Source: an uncultured Faecalibacterium sp. | GTDB lineage: Bacteria > Bacillota > Clostridia > Oscillospirales > Ruminococcaceae | Length of the DNA: 64,000 nt | Direction of reading: 5' to 3' | Assembly (NCBI GenBank): GCA_934503275.1 | Contig: CAKSVD010000004.1 | Span: 1 to 64,000, forward strand | Shown: positions 1 through 7,518 of the stretch, piece by piece | How positions within the stretch are numbered: the stretch's first letter is position 1 | How the letters are laid out: each line of letters opens with the position of its first letter | Position numbers and translations under genes: made by a program | Notes under the pieces: generated by a model | Databases searched by the model: none | What the model was told of the DNA's origin: nothing | The model's input: the letters and a program-made list of their open reading frames with translations, nothing else

Positions 1-1956
1 GACGGCTGGCAGCAGGAGCGCGCCGACAACTGGCTGCCCGGCGGTCAGGTGTGGCTGAAGAGCCACCCGGATCAGGCTGTGGAGATCCGCTTTGACGGCG
101 AGATCCACGAGAACTGGGACAACGGCTTCCACTACATCCAGCACACCAACTACAACAGCGTCATGGCCATCCCCTCCGATATGTATGTGCAGGGCTACGA
201 TGGAAAGGGCGTTGCAAAGCTGCGTCTGTGGCAGGCAAAGGCTCCGGACTTTGATATGTCCAGCTTCTCTCTGGGCAACTACAACACCGCTATGAGCAAG
301 AATGCCAACGCCGAGCTCATCTCCAAGGTGCTGTACCCCAACGATAACCACGTTGAGGGCAAGATCCTGCGCCTGCGCCAGCAGTACTTCCTGTCCGCTG
401 CTTCTATCGGCGATATCGTGCAGAACCACCTGTCCAGCTACGCTACGCTGGAGAACCTGCCCGACAAGGTCGCTATCCAGCTGAACGACACCCACCCCAC
501 GCTGGCCATCCCCGAGATGATGCGCATCCTGCTGGATGAGTGCGGCTTTGACTGGGACAAGGCCTTCAACATCTGCCAGAAGGTGTTCTCCTACACCAAC
601 CACACCGTTATGGCCGAGGCTCTGGAGAAGTGGAACGTGGACATCTTCAAGATGACCCTGCCCCGCATCTACCAGATCGTGGTGGAGATGGACCGCCGTG
701 CGCGCGAGGAACTGGCAAAGGCCTTCCCCGGCGATCAGGGCAAAATCGACTACATGGCACTGATCGGCGACAATCAGGTACGCATGGCCAACATCTGCGC
801 CTACACCGCCAACAGCATCAACGGCGTTTCCAAGCTGCACAGCGAGATCATTAAGGAGAGCGTTTTCCACGATTACTACCTGTTCAAGCCCAACGCTTTC
901 AAGAACGTGACTAACGGCATTGCATACCGCCGCTGGCTGCTGGCCTCTAACCCCGGCCTGTGCAAGCTGCTGGACGAGACCATTGGCGACGGCTACAAGC
1001 ACGATGCTTCCGATCTGACCAAGCTGAACAAGTACGCCGACGACAAGACCGTGCTGAAGAAGCTGAACGAGATCAAGCTGGCCAACAAGAAGGACTTTGC
1101 AAGTTATCTGGCAAAGAGCACCGGTCAGGTCATTGATCCCAACTCCATCTTTGACTGCCAGGTCAAGCGTATGCACGAGTACAAGCGCCAGCACCTGAAT
1201 GCGCTGAACATCGCTGCACAGTACCTGTACCTGAAGGAGAATCCCAACGCCGACTTTATCCCCAAGACCTACATCTTCGGCGCAAAGGCTGCTCCCGGCT
1301 ACTACATGGCAAAACAGATGATCCGCATGATCTGCAAGCTGGGCGACCTGATCAACAACGACCCCGCCGTGCGCGAGAAGCTGCGCGTGGTGTATCTGGA
1401 GGAGTACTGTGTCTCCCTGAGCGAGCACCTGATGCCCGCTGCCGAGGTCTCTGAGCAGATCTCTCTGGCAGGCACCGAGGCTTCCGGTACCGGCAACATG
1501 AAGTTCATGCTGAACGGTGCCATCACGCTGGGCACTCTGGACGGTGCAAACGTGGAGATCGCCGATGCTGCCGGTAAGGAGAACGAGTTGATCTTCGGTA
1601 TGCTGACCCCCGAGGTGAACAACCTGAAGCAGGTGGGCTACCACCCCAACGCCTTTATCATGGGCGATGACGTGGCCAACAGCGCCCTGAACTTCCTGGA
1701 GCGCGGCTGGAACGGCGAGAACTTCCACGAGGTCACCGAGAACCTGCGCAGCAGCGACCCGTACATGGTCATGGCCGACTTCAAGGACTACCGCCGTGCA
1801 CAGGCCGACCTGCAGAAGCTGTATGCTGACCGCGAGACTTGGGCCCGCATGAGCCTGAAGAACATTGCCAACAGCGGCATCTTCAGCGCAGACCGCGCCG
1901 TGCTGGACTACGCCCGCGATATCTGGTACGCTTCCCCCGTGCCCATGGGTAAGTAA
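1..1956 (+). CDS. glgP: Glycogen/starch/maltodextrin phosphorylase, 3' part
   Basis: The frame is open from base 1, so the 5' end lies outside the window; 651 residues are present of a family usually near 800. The enzyme splits alpha-1,4 glucans with phosphate to release glucose-1-phosphate in the cytoplasm. The PLP-binding block EASGTGNMKFMLNGA is intact and its lysine codon is at 1501-1503. KRMHEYKRQ near codon 385 is the other family hallmark. A terminator follows 20 bases after the stop and a GH13 hydrolase comes next, which fits storage-glucan breakdown. The family assignment is certain; the preferred glucan cannot be told. Confidence 0.96.
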   Translation, partial: DGWQQERADNWLPGGQVWLKSHPDQAVEIRFDGEIHENWDNGFHYIQHTNYNSVMAIPSDMYVQGYDGKGVAKLRLWQAKAPDFDMSSFSLGNYNTAMSKNANAELISKVLYPNDNHVEGKILRLRQQYFLSAASIGDIVQNHLSSYATLENLPDKVAIQLNDTHPTLAIPEMMRILLDECGFDWDKAFNICQKVFSYTNHTVMAEALEKWNVDIFKMTLPRIYQIVVEMDRRAREELAKAFPGDQGKIDYMALIGDNQVRMANICAYTANSINGVSKLHSEIIKESVFHDYYLFKPNAFKNVTNGIAYRRWLLASNPGLCKLLDETIGDGYKHDASDLTKLNKYADDKTVLKKLNEIKLANKKDFASYLAKSTGQVIDPNSIFDCQVKRMHEYKRQHLNALNIAAQYLYLKENPNADFIPKTYIFGAKAAPGYYMAKQMIRMICKLGDLINNDPAVREKLRVVYLEEYCVSLSEHLMPAAEVSEQISLAGTEASGTGNMKFMLNGAITLGTLDGANVEIADAAGKENELIFGMLTPEVNNLKQVGYHPNAFIMGDDVANSALNFLERGWNGENFHEVTENLRSSDPYMVMADFKDYRRAQADLQKLYADRETWARMSLKNIANSGIFSADRAVLDYARDIWYASPVPMGK

Positions 1957-1976
1957 TTTTTCCTTGTAAAACCGCA

Positions 1977-2012
1977 AAGCCCCGGTGGCATTTCGCCCGC
2001 CGGGGCTTTTTT
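1977..2012 (+). terminator. Rho-independent terminator after glgP
   Basis: GCCCCGG (1979-1985) pairs with CCGGGGC (2000-2006) and is followed by a run of T. The next ribosome site (GAAAGGA, about 2014-2021) starts right behind it, so some readthrough into the GH13 gene is plausible. Confidence 0.85.
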
Positions 2013-2030
2013 GAGAAAGGACGATCTTTT

Positions 2031-3887
2031 TTGTCTTGTCTGTTCAACAGCTACGACCCCTACTTTAAGCAGCCCTTTGGTGCCGTGCGCGCCGGGCAGA
2101 CTGTGCACCTTTCGCTGTGCATCCCTGAGGAACTGGGCTATGTGGACCCGCACCTTGTGCTGCAAAAGGAGGGCAAATATGATGTGCCCGTGCACTACCG
2201 CATGAAATTTGACGGCCAGACGCCCCACCAGAACCATTTTTCGGTGGACGTTGTGCTGGGCGACCCGGGCTTATACTTCTATTACTTTGACCTGTATACC
2301 GACTTCCGCCGCATCGTGCGCGGGGCCGACAACTGCGGCGTGGTCAGCTGGCAGGAGGGCGAAAGCTGGCAGATCACGGTCTACGAGCCGGATTTCCAGA
2401 CGCCGGAATGTATCAAGGGCAAGGTGTTCTACCAGATCTTCCCGGACCGGTTCTGTGAGGGCATCGAGAACAAGCCCATGCCCTTCCCGGACCGGCTGTA
2501 TCAGGCCGATAAGCACGCCGAGCCCTTCTGGCAGCCCAACGAGACCGGCGGCCATCTGAACGAGGACTACTTCGGCGGCGATTTAGAGGGTATCCGCATC
2601 AAGCTGCCCTACCTGCGGGAGATGGGCGTGGATTATTTGTACCTGAACCCCATCTTTGAGGCGCACTCCAACCACCGCTACAACACCGCCGACTACCTGA
2701 ACGTGGACCCGCTGCTGGGCACCAATGAGGAGTTTGAGGTGCTCTGCCGCGAGGCCGCCAAGTACGGCATCGGCATCGTGCTGGACGGCGTGTTCAGCCA
2801 CACCGGCTCTGACAGCCGGTACTTCAACCGTGAGGGCCGCTACGGCGAGGGCGGCGCTTACCGCGACCCCAACTCTCCCTACCGCAGTTGGTACGACTTT
2901 GACCCCAAGTACAAGGGCGGCTACCGCAGCTGGTGGGGCTTTGAGACCCTGCCGGAGGTCAACGAGGAGACCCCCTCCTTTGTGGAGTTCATCACCGGCG
3001 AGGGCGGCGTCATCGACACATGGCTGCGCCGGGGTGCTGCCGGCTTCCGGCTGGATGTGGCCGACGAGCTGCCGGATGAGTTCATTGAGAAGATCCGTAC
3101 CGCCGTTAAGCGGGTAAGCCCTGAGAAGTTCTTGCTGGGCGAGGTGTGGGAGGACGCCACCACCAAGTTCGGCTTTGACCACCGCCGCACTTACCTGCTG
3201 GGCAAGGGGCTGGACAGCGTGATGAACTACCCCTTCAAGAACTCTGTGCTGGATTTTGTCAAGGGCAAACCCGCCCAGCAGACCGCCAACGAGATCCTTT
3301 CCATCTGCGAGCATTACCCTGCCCCTGCCATCAACACGGCGCTGAACTTTTTGTCCACCCACGACACCGAGCGTGCCCTGACCGTGATCGCGGACGAGCC
3401 CGCCAACGGACGCGGCCGGGAGTGGCAGAGTGCCCGCAGCGTGACCGGCGAAGCCTACGAGGAAGGGATGCTGCGCCTGCGCATGGCGTATGCCATCATC
3501 TACACCCTGCCCGGCGTGCCCTGCCTTTACTACGGCGATGAGATCGGGATGCAGGGCTACCGCGACCCCTTCAACCGCGCCTTCTTCTGCTGGGACAGCC
3601 ACGAGGAGCGGCTGCGCCCGGTGCTGGCACAGCTGGCGCAGCTGCGCCACAGCTGCGAGGCTTTCCGCACCGGTGAACTGCGGGTGCTGCGGGCTGAGGA
3701 CGGCATTCTGCACTATCAGCGCATCGGTAAGACCGAGACTGCGGAGATCATCGTAAACCGCTCCGAGCACATCATCGTGGAGCCGCTGGCCAGTGGCAAG
3801 CACACCGAGGTAAACCCCATGGGCTTTACCATCGTGGTGGAGGAAAACGGCCATAACCCCAACCACAGCTACTACGATATCCAGTAA
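2031..3887 (+). CDS. GH13 alpha-amylase family enzyme, neopullulanase/cyclomaltodextrinase-like
   Basis: A cytoplasmic alpha-glucan hydrolase of 618 residues with no signal peptide. The start is TTG at 2031, placed by GAAAGGA just upstream and by the protein beginning MSCLFNSYDPYF. An N-terminal beta-sandwich of about 125 residues precedes the barrel, as in neopullulanases. The four GH13 regions are present: DGVFSHTG, GFRLDVADE (nucleophile D342), LLGEVWED (acid/base E371) and FLSTHDTER (D445). Acting after GlgP, it would trim branched or short maltodextrins. Whether it prefers pullulan, cyclodextrin or maltodextrin cannot be read from the sequence. Confidence 0.92.
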   Translation: MSCLFNSYDPYFKQPFGAVRAGQTVHLSLCIPEELGYVDPHLVLQKEGKYDVPVHYRMKFDGQTPHQNHFSVDVVLGDPGLYFYYFDLYTDFRRIVRGADNCGVVSWQEGESWQITVYEPDFQTPECIKGKVFYQIFPDRFCEGIENKPMPFPDRLYQADKHAEPFWQPNETGGHLNEDYFGGDLEGIRIKLPYLREMGVDYLYLNPIFEAHSNHRYNTADYLNVDPLLGTNEEFEVLCREAAKYGIGIVLDGVFSHTGSDSRYFNREGRYGEGGAYRDPNSPYRSWYDFDPKYKGGYRSWWGFETLPEVNEETPSFVEFITGEGGVIDTWLRRGAAGFRLDVADELPDEFIEKIRTAVKRVSPEKFLLGEVWEDATTKFGFDHRRTYLLGKGLDSVMNYPFKNSVLDFVKGKPAQQTANEILSICEHYPAPAINTALNFLSTHDTERALTVIADEPANGRGREWQSARSVTGEAYEEGMLRLRMAYAIIYTLPGVPCLYYGDEIGMQGYRDPFNRAFFCWDSHEERLRPVLAQLAQLRHSCEAFRTGELRVLRAEDGILHYQRIGKTETAEIIVNRSEHIIVEPLASGKHTEVNPMGFTIVVEENGHNPNHSYYDIQ

Positions 3888-3898
3888 ACCACTTTTCC

Positions 3899-3940
3899 GG
3901 GACAGCGAAGCACCGTTTGGGTGTTTTGCTGTCCCATTTT
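3899..3940 (+). terminator. Terminator after GH13 gene
   Basis: GGGACAGC (3899-3906) pairs with GCTGTCCC (3928-3935), with an inner GCACC/GGTGT pair, followed by ATTTTCAT. The hairpin starts 12 bases after the stop codon. Confidence 0.8.
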
Positions 3941-4003
3941 CATCCTTTCTTTTCCATTTTTGTCTACATTTTGTTTTCTGTGCAACGTTCCAGTAAAAAG
4001 CCC

Positions 4004-4034
4004 TTGACCTTCCCCCAAGGGTATGCCGTATAAT
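4004..4034 (+). promoter_or_regulatory. nfeD-SPFH promoter with long 19-bp spacer and internal dyad
   Basis: TTGACC (4004-4009) and TATAAT (4029-4034) are near-consensus but 19 bases apart. CCTT-N5-AAGG lies inside the spacer next to the -35. A long spacer holding a dyad is the layout of MerR-family promoters. No merR gene is nearby, so the regulator is unknown. AAGGAGGT follows at 4043. Confidence 0.6.
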
Positions 4035-4058
4035 AGCAGCATAAGGAGGTAACATACC

Positions 4059-4520
4059 ATGCAGATCTCCCCTATTTTCTGGCTGGCTGCAGCCGTGGGC
4101 TTTCTGGCACTGGAGGCCAGTACCTTTAATATGACCTCCATCTGGTTTGCCATCGGCTCTGCCGCCGCCTTGCTGTGCTGCGTGTTCACCGGGTCGTTTC
4201 GGGTGCAGGCAGTGGTCTTTCTGGTGGTAAGCATCCTGTGTCTTGCAGCCTTCCGCCCGCTGGCTGCAAGGCTGCGGCGAAAGCATACCGCCACCAACGG
4301 CGACCGCAATCTGGGACGAGAGGCCACCGTGCTTTCCCCTGTCACCGCCGAAGTCCCCGGCCGGGTACGGCTGGACGGCGTGGACTGGAACGCCCGCTGC
4401 GCCACCCCCGGCGATACCCTTGACCCCGGTGCGCTTTGCCGCGTTACCGAGATCCACAGCACCCTGCTCATCGTAGAGCCTGTTCTGACCGAAAGCCGTA
4501 ACCCCCACACAACCACCTGA
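4059..4520 (+). CDS. NfeD-like short membrane protein
   Basis: 153 residues. The N-terminal 60-70 residues form two or three hydrophobic helices (WLAAAVGFLALEAS, IWFAIGSAAALLCCVF, VFLVVSILCLAAF). A soluble C-terminal part of about 80 residues with NLGREATV and GRVRLDGVDW is the OB-fold typical of NfeD. Short NfeD proteins are encoded beside SPFH/stomatin genes and are thought to work with them in membrane microdomains. Here the SPFH gene starts 15 bases downstream, so they form one operon. The start is set by AAGGAGGT eight bases upstream. Confidence 0.88.
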   Translation: MQISPIFWLAAAVGFLALEASTFNMTSIWFAIGSAAALLCCVFTGSFRVQAVVFLVVSILCLAAFRPLAARLRRKHTATNGDRNLGREATVLSPVTAEVPGRVRLDGVDWNARCATPGDTLDPGALCRVTEIHSTLLIVEPVLTESRNPHTTT

Positions 4521-4535
4521 CAAAGGAGATGTATT

Positions 4536-5441
4536 ATGGTTCTGTTTTTTGTCATCCTTGCGCTTGTTTTTGTTCTGGTGCTGGTCATTGTTACCAACAT
4601 CGTCATTGTGCCGCAGTCCAAGGTGTATGTCATTGAGCGGCTGGGCAGCTACTCCGATACATGGTCTGCCGGTCTGCACGTCAAGATCCCCTTTATTGAG
4701 CGCATTGCCAAAAAGGTAAGCCTGAAGGAGCAGGTTGCAGACTTTCCCCCTCAGCCTGTTATTACCCGCGATAACGTGACCATGCAGATCGACACCGTGG
4801 TGTTCTTTCAGGTCATGGACGCAAAGCTGTACACCTACGGTGTCAACCAGCCCATTGCCGCCATCGAGAGCCTTTCTGCCACCACCCTGCGCAACATCAT
4901 CGGTGAGATGGAACTGGATCACACCCTGACCAGCCGCGATGTCATCAACGGCAAGATCACCGCCATCCTTGACGAAGCCACCGACAAGTGGGGCATCAAG
5001 GTGAACCGCGTGGAGGTGAAGAACATCATCCCGCCGCGGGAGATCCAGGAGGCCATGGAGAAGCAGATGAAGGCTGAGCGCGAAAAGCGCGCCGTCATCC
5101 TGAAGGCAGACGGTGAAAAGCAGGCCGCCATCACCGCTGCCGAGGGCGAAAAGGAAGCCGCCATCCTGCGCGCCGATGCCGTAAAGCAGCAGCGCATTCT
5201 GGAGGCCGAGGGCGAGGCGCAGGCTATTCTGGCTGTGCAGAAGGCCAACGCCGATGCTATTCGTCTGCTGAACGAGGCCATGCCCAGCGACAAGGTGCTG
5301 GCCATCCGCAGCCTTGAGGCGCTGGCGAAGGTTGCCAACGGCAAGGCCACCAAGATCATCATCCCCTCCGAACTGCAGAATCTGGGCGGCGTTGTGCCCA
5401 GCATCAAGGAACTGATGACCGACCCGAAGGACGCCGAGTAA
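4536..5441 (+). CDS. SPFH/stomatin-like membrane-anchored protein (QmcA family)
   Basis: 301 residues. One N-terminal membrane helix (residues 2-25) is followed by the SPFH domain (about 26-185), with QSKVYVIERLGSY and the VKNIIPPREIQEAM block that ends SPFH domains. Residues about 185-255 are a charged, Ala/Glu-rich coiled coil with AEGEK-type repeats. The protein is expected to oligomerise at the membrane and organise protein quality control or lipid microdomains. It is co-transcribed with the NfeD gene; the start is preceded by AAAGGAG. Its exact client is unknown. Confidence 0.92.
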   Translation: MVLFFVILALVFVLVLVIVTNIVIVPQSKVYVIERLGSYSDTWSAGLHVKIPFIERIAKKVSLKEQVADFPPQPVITRDNVTMQIDTVVFFQVMDAKLYTYGVNQPIAAIESLSATTLRNIIGEMELDHTLTSRDVINGKITAILDEATDKWGIKVNRVEVKNIIPPREIQEAMEKQMKAEREKRAVILKADGEKQAAITAAEGEKEAAILRADAVKQQRILEAEGEAQAILAVQKANADAIRLLNEAMPSDKVLAIRSLEALAKVANGKATKIIIPSELQNLGGVVPSIKELMTDPKDAE

Positions 5442-5470
5442 GCACCCGCTTCTCCACAAGCAGTAAACGA

Positions 5471-5522
5471 AAACAACTCCCGGTCACGTTGCGGTTGCAG
5501 CGTGACCGGGAGTTGTTCTTTT
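5471..5522. terminator. Strong bidirectional terminator between convergent genes
   Basis: AACAACTCCCGGTCACG pairs with CGTGACCGGGAGTTGTT (17-bp arms), with T-rich tracts on both strands. It serves the SPFH gene on + and the small membrane protein gene on -. Confidence 0.92.
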
Positions 5523-5546
5523 GCTGTCTATGCTTTATCCGGGGGA

Positions 5547-5945
5547 TCACTTCTCCCTTTTTTCCTTATTCTCCTGTGCCTGCTGTTCGCGGCGCAGTTC
5601 CTTGATGCGCTTTTTCTCACTCTGGACGTGGGGCCATGGCCAGGAAAAGCCCTCGTTCTGCTTGCACCAGCGGGTAAGGGGGTAGAAGGCAAAGGCCAAG
5701 CCAAAAATGTACAGCAGAGCGTACAACAGGGCATCCAGCGTGATCAGGGCATCCAGTGCACCGATCACCGCCACAACGCAGCCTGCCTTTAAAAAGAACT
5801 GGCCGTTCTGGCGGCAGTATTCCTCAAAGTTTTCGGCCTTGACCGCCCTGCGCCCCTGATCGCCCCACACGCGGGGATTTTTCATCACCGAAAAACCGTA
5901 AAAGGCCATCATCAGGCCAAGGGTAAGCTGAAAGCCAAAAAACAT
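5547..5945 (-). CDS. Small membrane protein of unknown function
   Basis: 132 residues; I do not recognise a named family. It has hydrophobic helices at about residues 2-20 (FGFQLTLGLMMAFYGFSVM) and about 51-90 (two helices around ALDALITLDALLYALLYIFG). The C-terminal 40 residues are very charged (EKKRIKELRREQQAQENKEKREK), so the tail is probably cytoplasmic. The start ATG at 5945 has GAGGTG upstream. A 160-bp inverted-repeat element lies 23 bases before the start codon. No promoter is evident between lysA and this gene outside that element, so it may be read through from lysA. Confidence 0.72.
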   Translation of the reverse strand: MFFGFQLTLGLMMAFYGFSVMKNPRVWGDQGRRAVKAENFEEYCRQNGQFFLKAGCVVAVIGALDALITLDALLYALLYIFGLAFAFYPLTRWCKQNEGFSWPWPHVQSEKKRIKELRREQQAQENKEKREK

Positions 5946-5968
5946 GGGTCACACCTCGTTTTTATTAG

Positions 5969-6128
5969 GGTGTATCTGAAAACAAAGAAAATGACGAATA
6001 TTTCGCAAGCACAAGCGGGATTTAAGGCAAACAGCCGCAGGAATCCTTTGTGGATTTCAAGGCTGATTCACGCAAAATCCAGCTGTGCTTGTAGAAATAG
6101 ACTAAATTTTCGACTTTTCAGATGCACC
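5969..6128. mobile_element. 160-bp MITE-like element, copy 1
   Basis: The ends are GGTGTATCTGAAAA and TTTTCAGATGCACC, an inverted repeat with one mismatch. The second copy at 30684-30843 differs at only three positions over 160 bases. The two halves are also imperfectly complementary, so a transcript would fold into one long hairpin around GGAATCC/GGATTTC. It has no transposase gene, and no clear target-site duplication is seen. The short open frames inside it are repeat-derived, not genes. Confidence 0.82.
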
Positions 6129-6147
6129 GTAGGATACAAAGGGCGGA

Positions 6148-7434
6148 TCAGTCCTCAAACAGGGGCTTCATAAAGGGCAGAAAGTCCAGCGTTGCAAAGT
6201 AGTCGCGAGGGGTCTGGGCGCGGCGGATCAGCCGGTGAGAGCCGTCCTCGCACAGCAGCACCTCGGCACAGTGCAGCTTGCCGTTGTAGTTGTAACCCAT
6301 AGCGGAGCCGTGGGCACCGGTATCGTGGATGTAAAGGATATCCCCGATGTCGATCTTAGGCAGCATCCGGTCAATGGCAAACTTGTCGTTGTTCTCGCAC
6401 AGGCCACCCACCACATCGTACTTGTGGTCGCAGGGCTCGTTCTCCTTGCCCAGCACCGTGATGTGGTGGTAAGCGCCGTACATGGCGGGGCGCATCAGGT
6501 TTGCGGCGCAGGCGTCCAGACCGATGTACTCCTTATAGATGTGCTTTTCGTGGATGACGGTGGACACCAGTGCGCCGTAGGGGCCGGTGGTAAAGCGGCC
6601 CATCTCGCTGAAGATGGCTACATCGCCCATGCCGGCGGGCACAAGGATCTCCTCAAACTTTTTGCGCACACCCTCGCCGATGGCCATGATGTCATTCTCG
6701 GTCTGCTCCGGGCGGTACGGGATGCCCACGCCGCCGGACAGGTTGATGTAGCTGATATGCGCACCGGTAGCCTGCTGCACCCGGACAGCCAGCCGGAACA
6801 GGATGGCTGCCAGTTCCGGATAGTAGGCGTCCGAGATGGTGTTGGAGGCAAGGAAGGCATGGATGCCGAACTGCTTTGCGCCCTTCTGCATCAGCTTTTT
6901 GTAGCTGTCGATCATCTGCTGCTCGGTCATACCGTACTTGGCATCGCCGGGCTTGTCCATGACCTGAAAGCCCTCTTCGCTCTCGCCCAGCTGGAAGGTC
7001 CCGCCGGGGTTATAGCGGCAGAAGATCTCCTGCGGCACACCGGCCACCCGCTCCAGAAACTCCACCATGGTGGCATCGTCCAGATTGATGTAAGCGCCCA
7101 GTTCATAGGCCTTCTGCATATCCTCCACAGGGGTCTGGTTGGAGGAGAACATGATATCGTGGCCGGTAAAGCCGCAGGCCTCGCTGAGCATCAGTTCGGT
7201 CAGGGAGGAGCAGTCCACGCCGCAGCCCTCCTCCTTGAGGATCTGCAGGATAACGGGGTTCGGCAGTGCCTTGACCGCAAAGTACTCCTTGAAGCCCTTG
7301 TTCCAGCTGAAGGCTTTGTTGATGCGGCGGACATTCTCCCGGATGCCCTTTTCATCGTAGATGTGGAACGGCGTGGGCACATCCTCGATGATCTGCTGTG
7401 CCATCTCCTCGGTCAGAAACGGTTTCTTTTCCAT
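6148..7434 (-). CDS. lysA: Diaminopimelate decarboxylase
   Basis: A PLP fold-type III decarboxylase of 428 residues that turns meso-diaminopimelate into lysine. YFAVKALPNP carries the Schiff-base lysine K55. GGVGIPYRP is the glycine-rich phosphate-binding loop, and VVGGLCENNDKFA holds the active-site cysteine of the partner subunit. HDTGAHGSAMGYNYN matches the C-terminal block of the LysA family. The start is ATG with GAGGGATG upstream. It lies 84 bases downstream of the CapD-type gene. A close PLP homologue acting on another amino-acid substrate cannot be excluded, but LysA is the best reading. Confidence 0.9.
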   Translation of the reverse strand: MEKKPFLTEEMAQQIIEDVPTPFHIYDEKGIRENVRRINKAFSWNKGFKEYFAVKALPNPVILQILKEEGCGVDCSSLTELMLSEACGFTGHDIMFSSNQTPVEDMQKAYELGAYINLDDATMVEFLERVAGVPQEIFCRYNPGGTFQLGESEEGFQVMDKPGDAKYGMTEQQMIDSYKKLMQKGAKQFGIHAFLASNTISDAYYPELAAILFRLAVRVQQATGAHISYINLSGGVGIPYRPEQTENDIMAIGEGVRKKFEEILVPAGMGDVAIFSEMGRFTTGPYGALVSTVIHEKHIYKEYIGLDACAANLMRPAMYGAYHHITVLGKENEPCDHKYDVVGGLCENNDKFAIDRMLPKIDIGDILYIHDTGAHGSAMGYNYNGKLHCAEVLLCEDGSHRLIRRAQTPRDYFATLDFLPFMKPLFED

Positions 7435-7518
7435 AATAACATCCCTCTCGTTTTGCGCAGCCCGGCATATTCCGGCCTGCGGTCTATCTCATGCGGCCCA
7501 GTGCCGCAGTTCAAGCTG

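Noticed and set aside
2583..5459. A 958-codon open frame on the minus strand opposite the GH13, nfeD and SPFH genes
   Set aside because: It is low-complexity His/Gly/Val/Leu-rich, has no domain, and mirrors three well-supported + genes. Such antisense frames are a side effect of GC-biased codon use.
5969..6128. CRISPR-like or insertion-sequence interpretation of the 160-bp repeat
   Set aside because: There are only two distant copies, no spacers and no transposase gene. The inverted ends fit a MITE-like element better.
5970..6173. A short + frame beginning MYLKTKKMTNISQ, repeated at 30685
   Set aside because: It comes from the 160-bp repeat, and the two copies diverge as soon as the repeat ends. 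No ribosome site precedes it.
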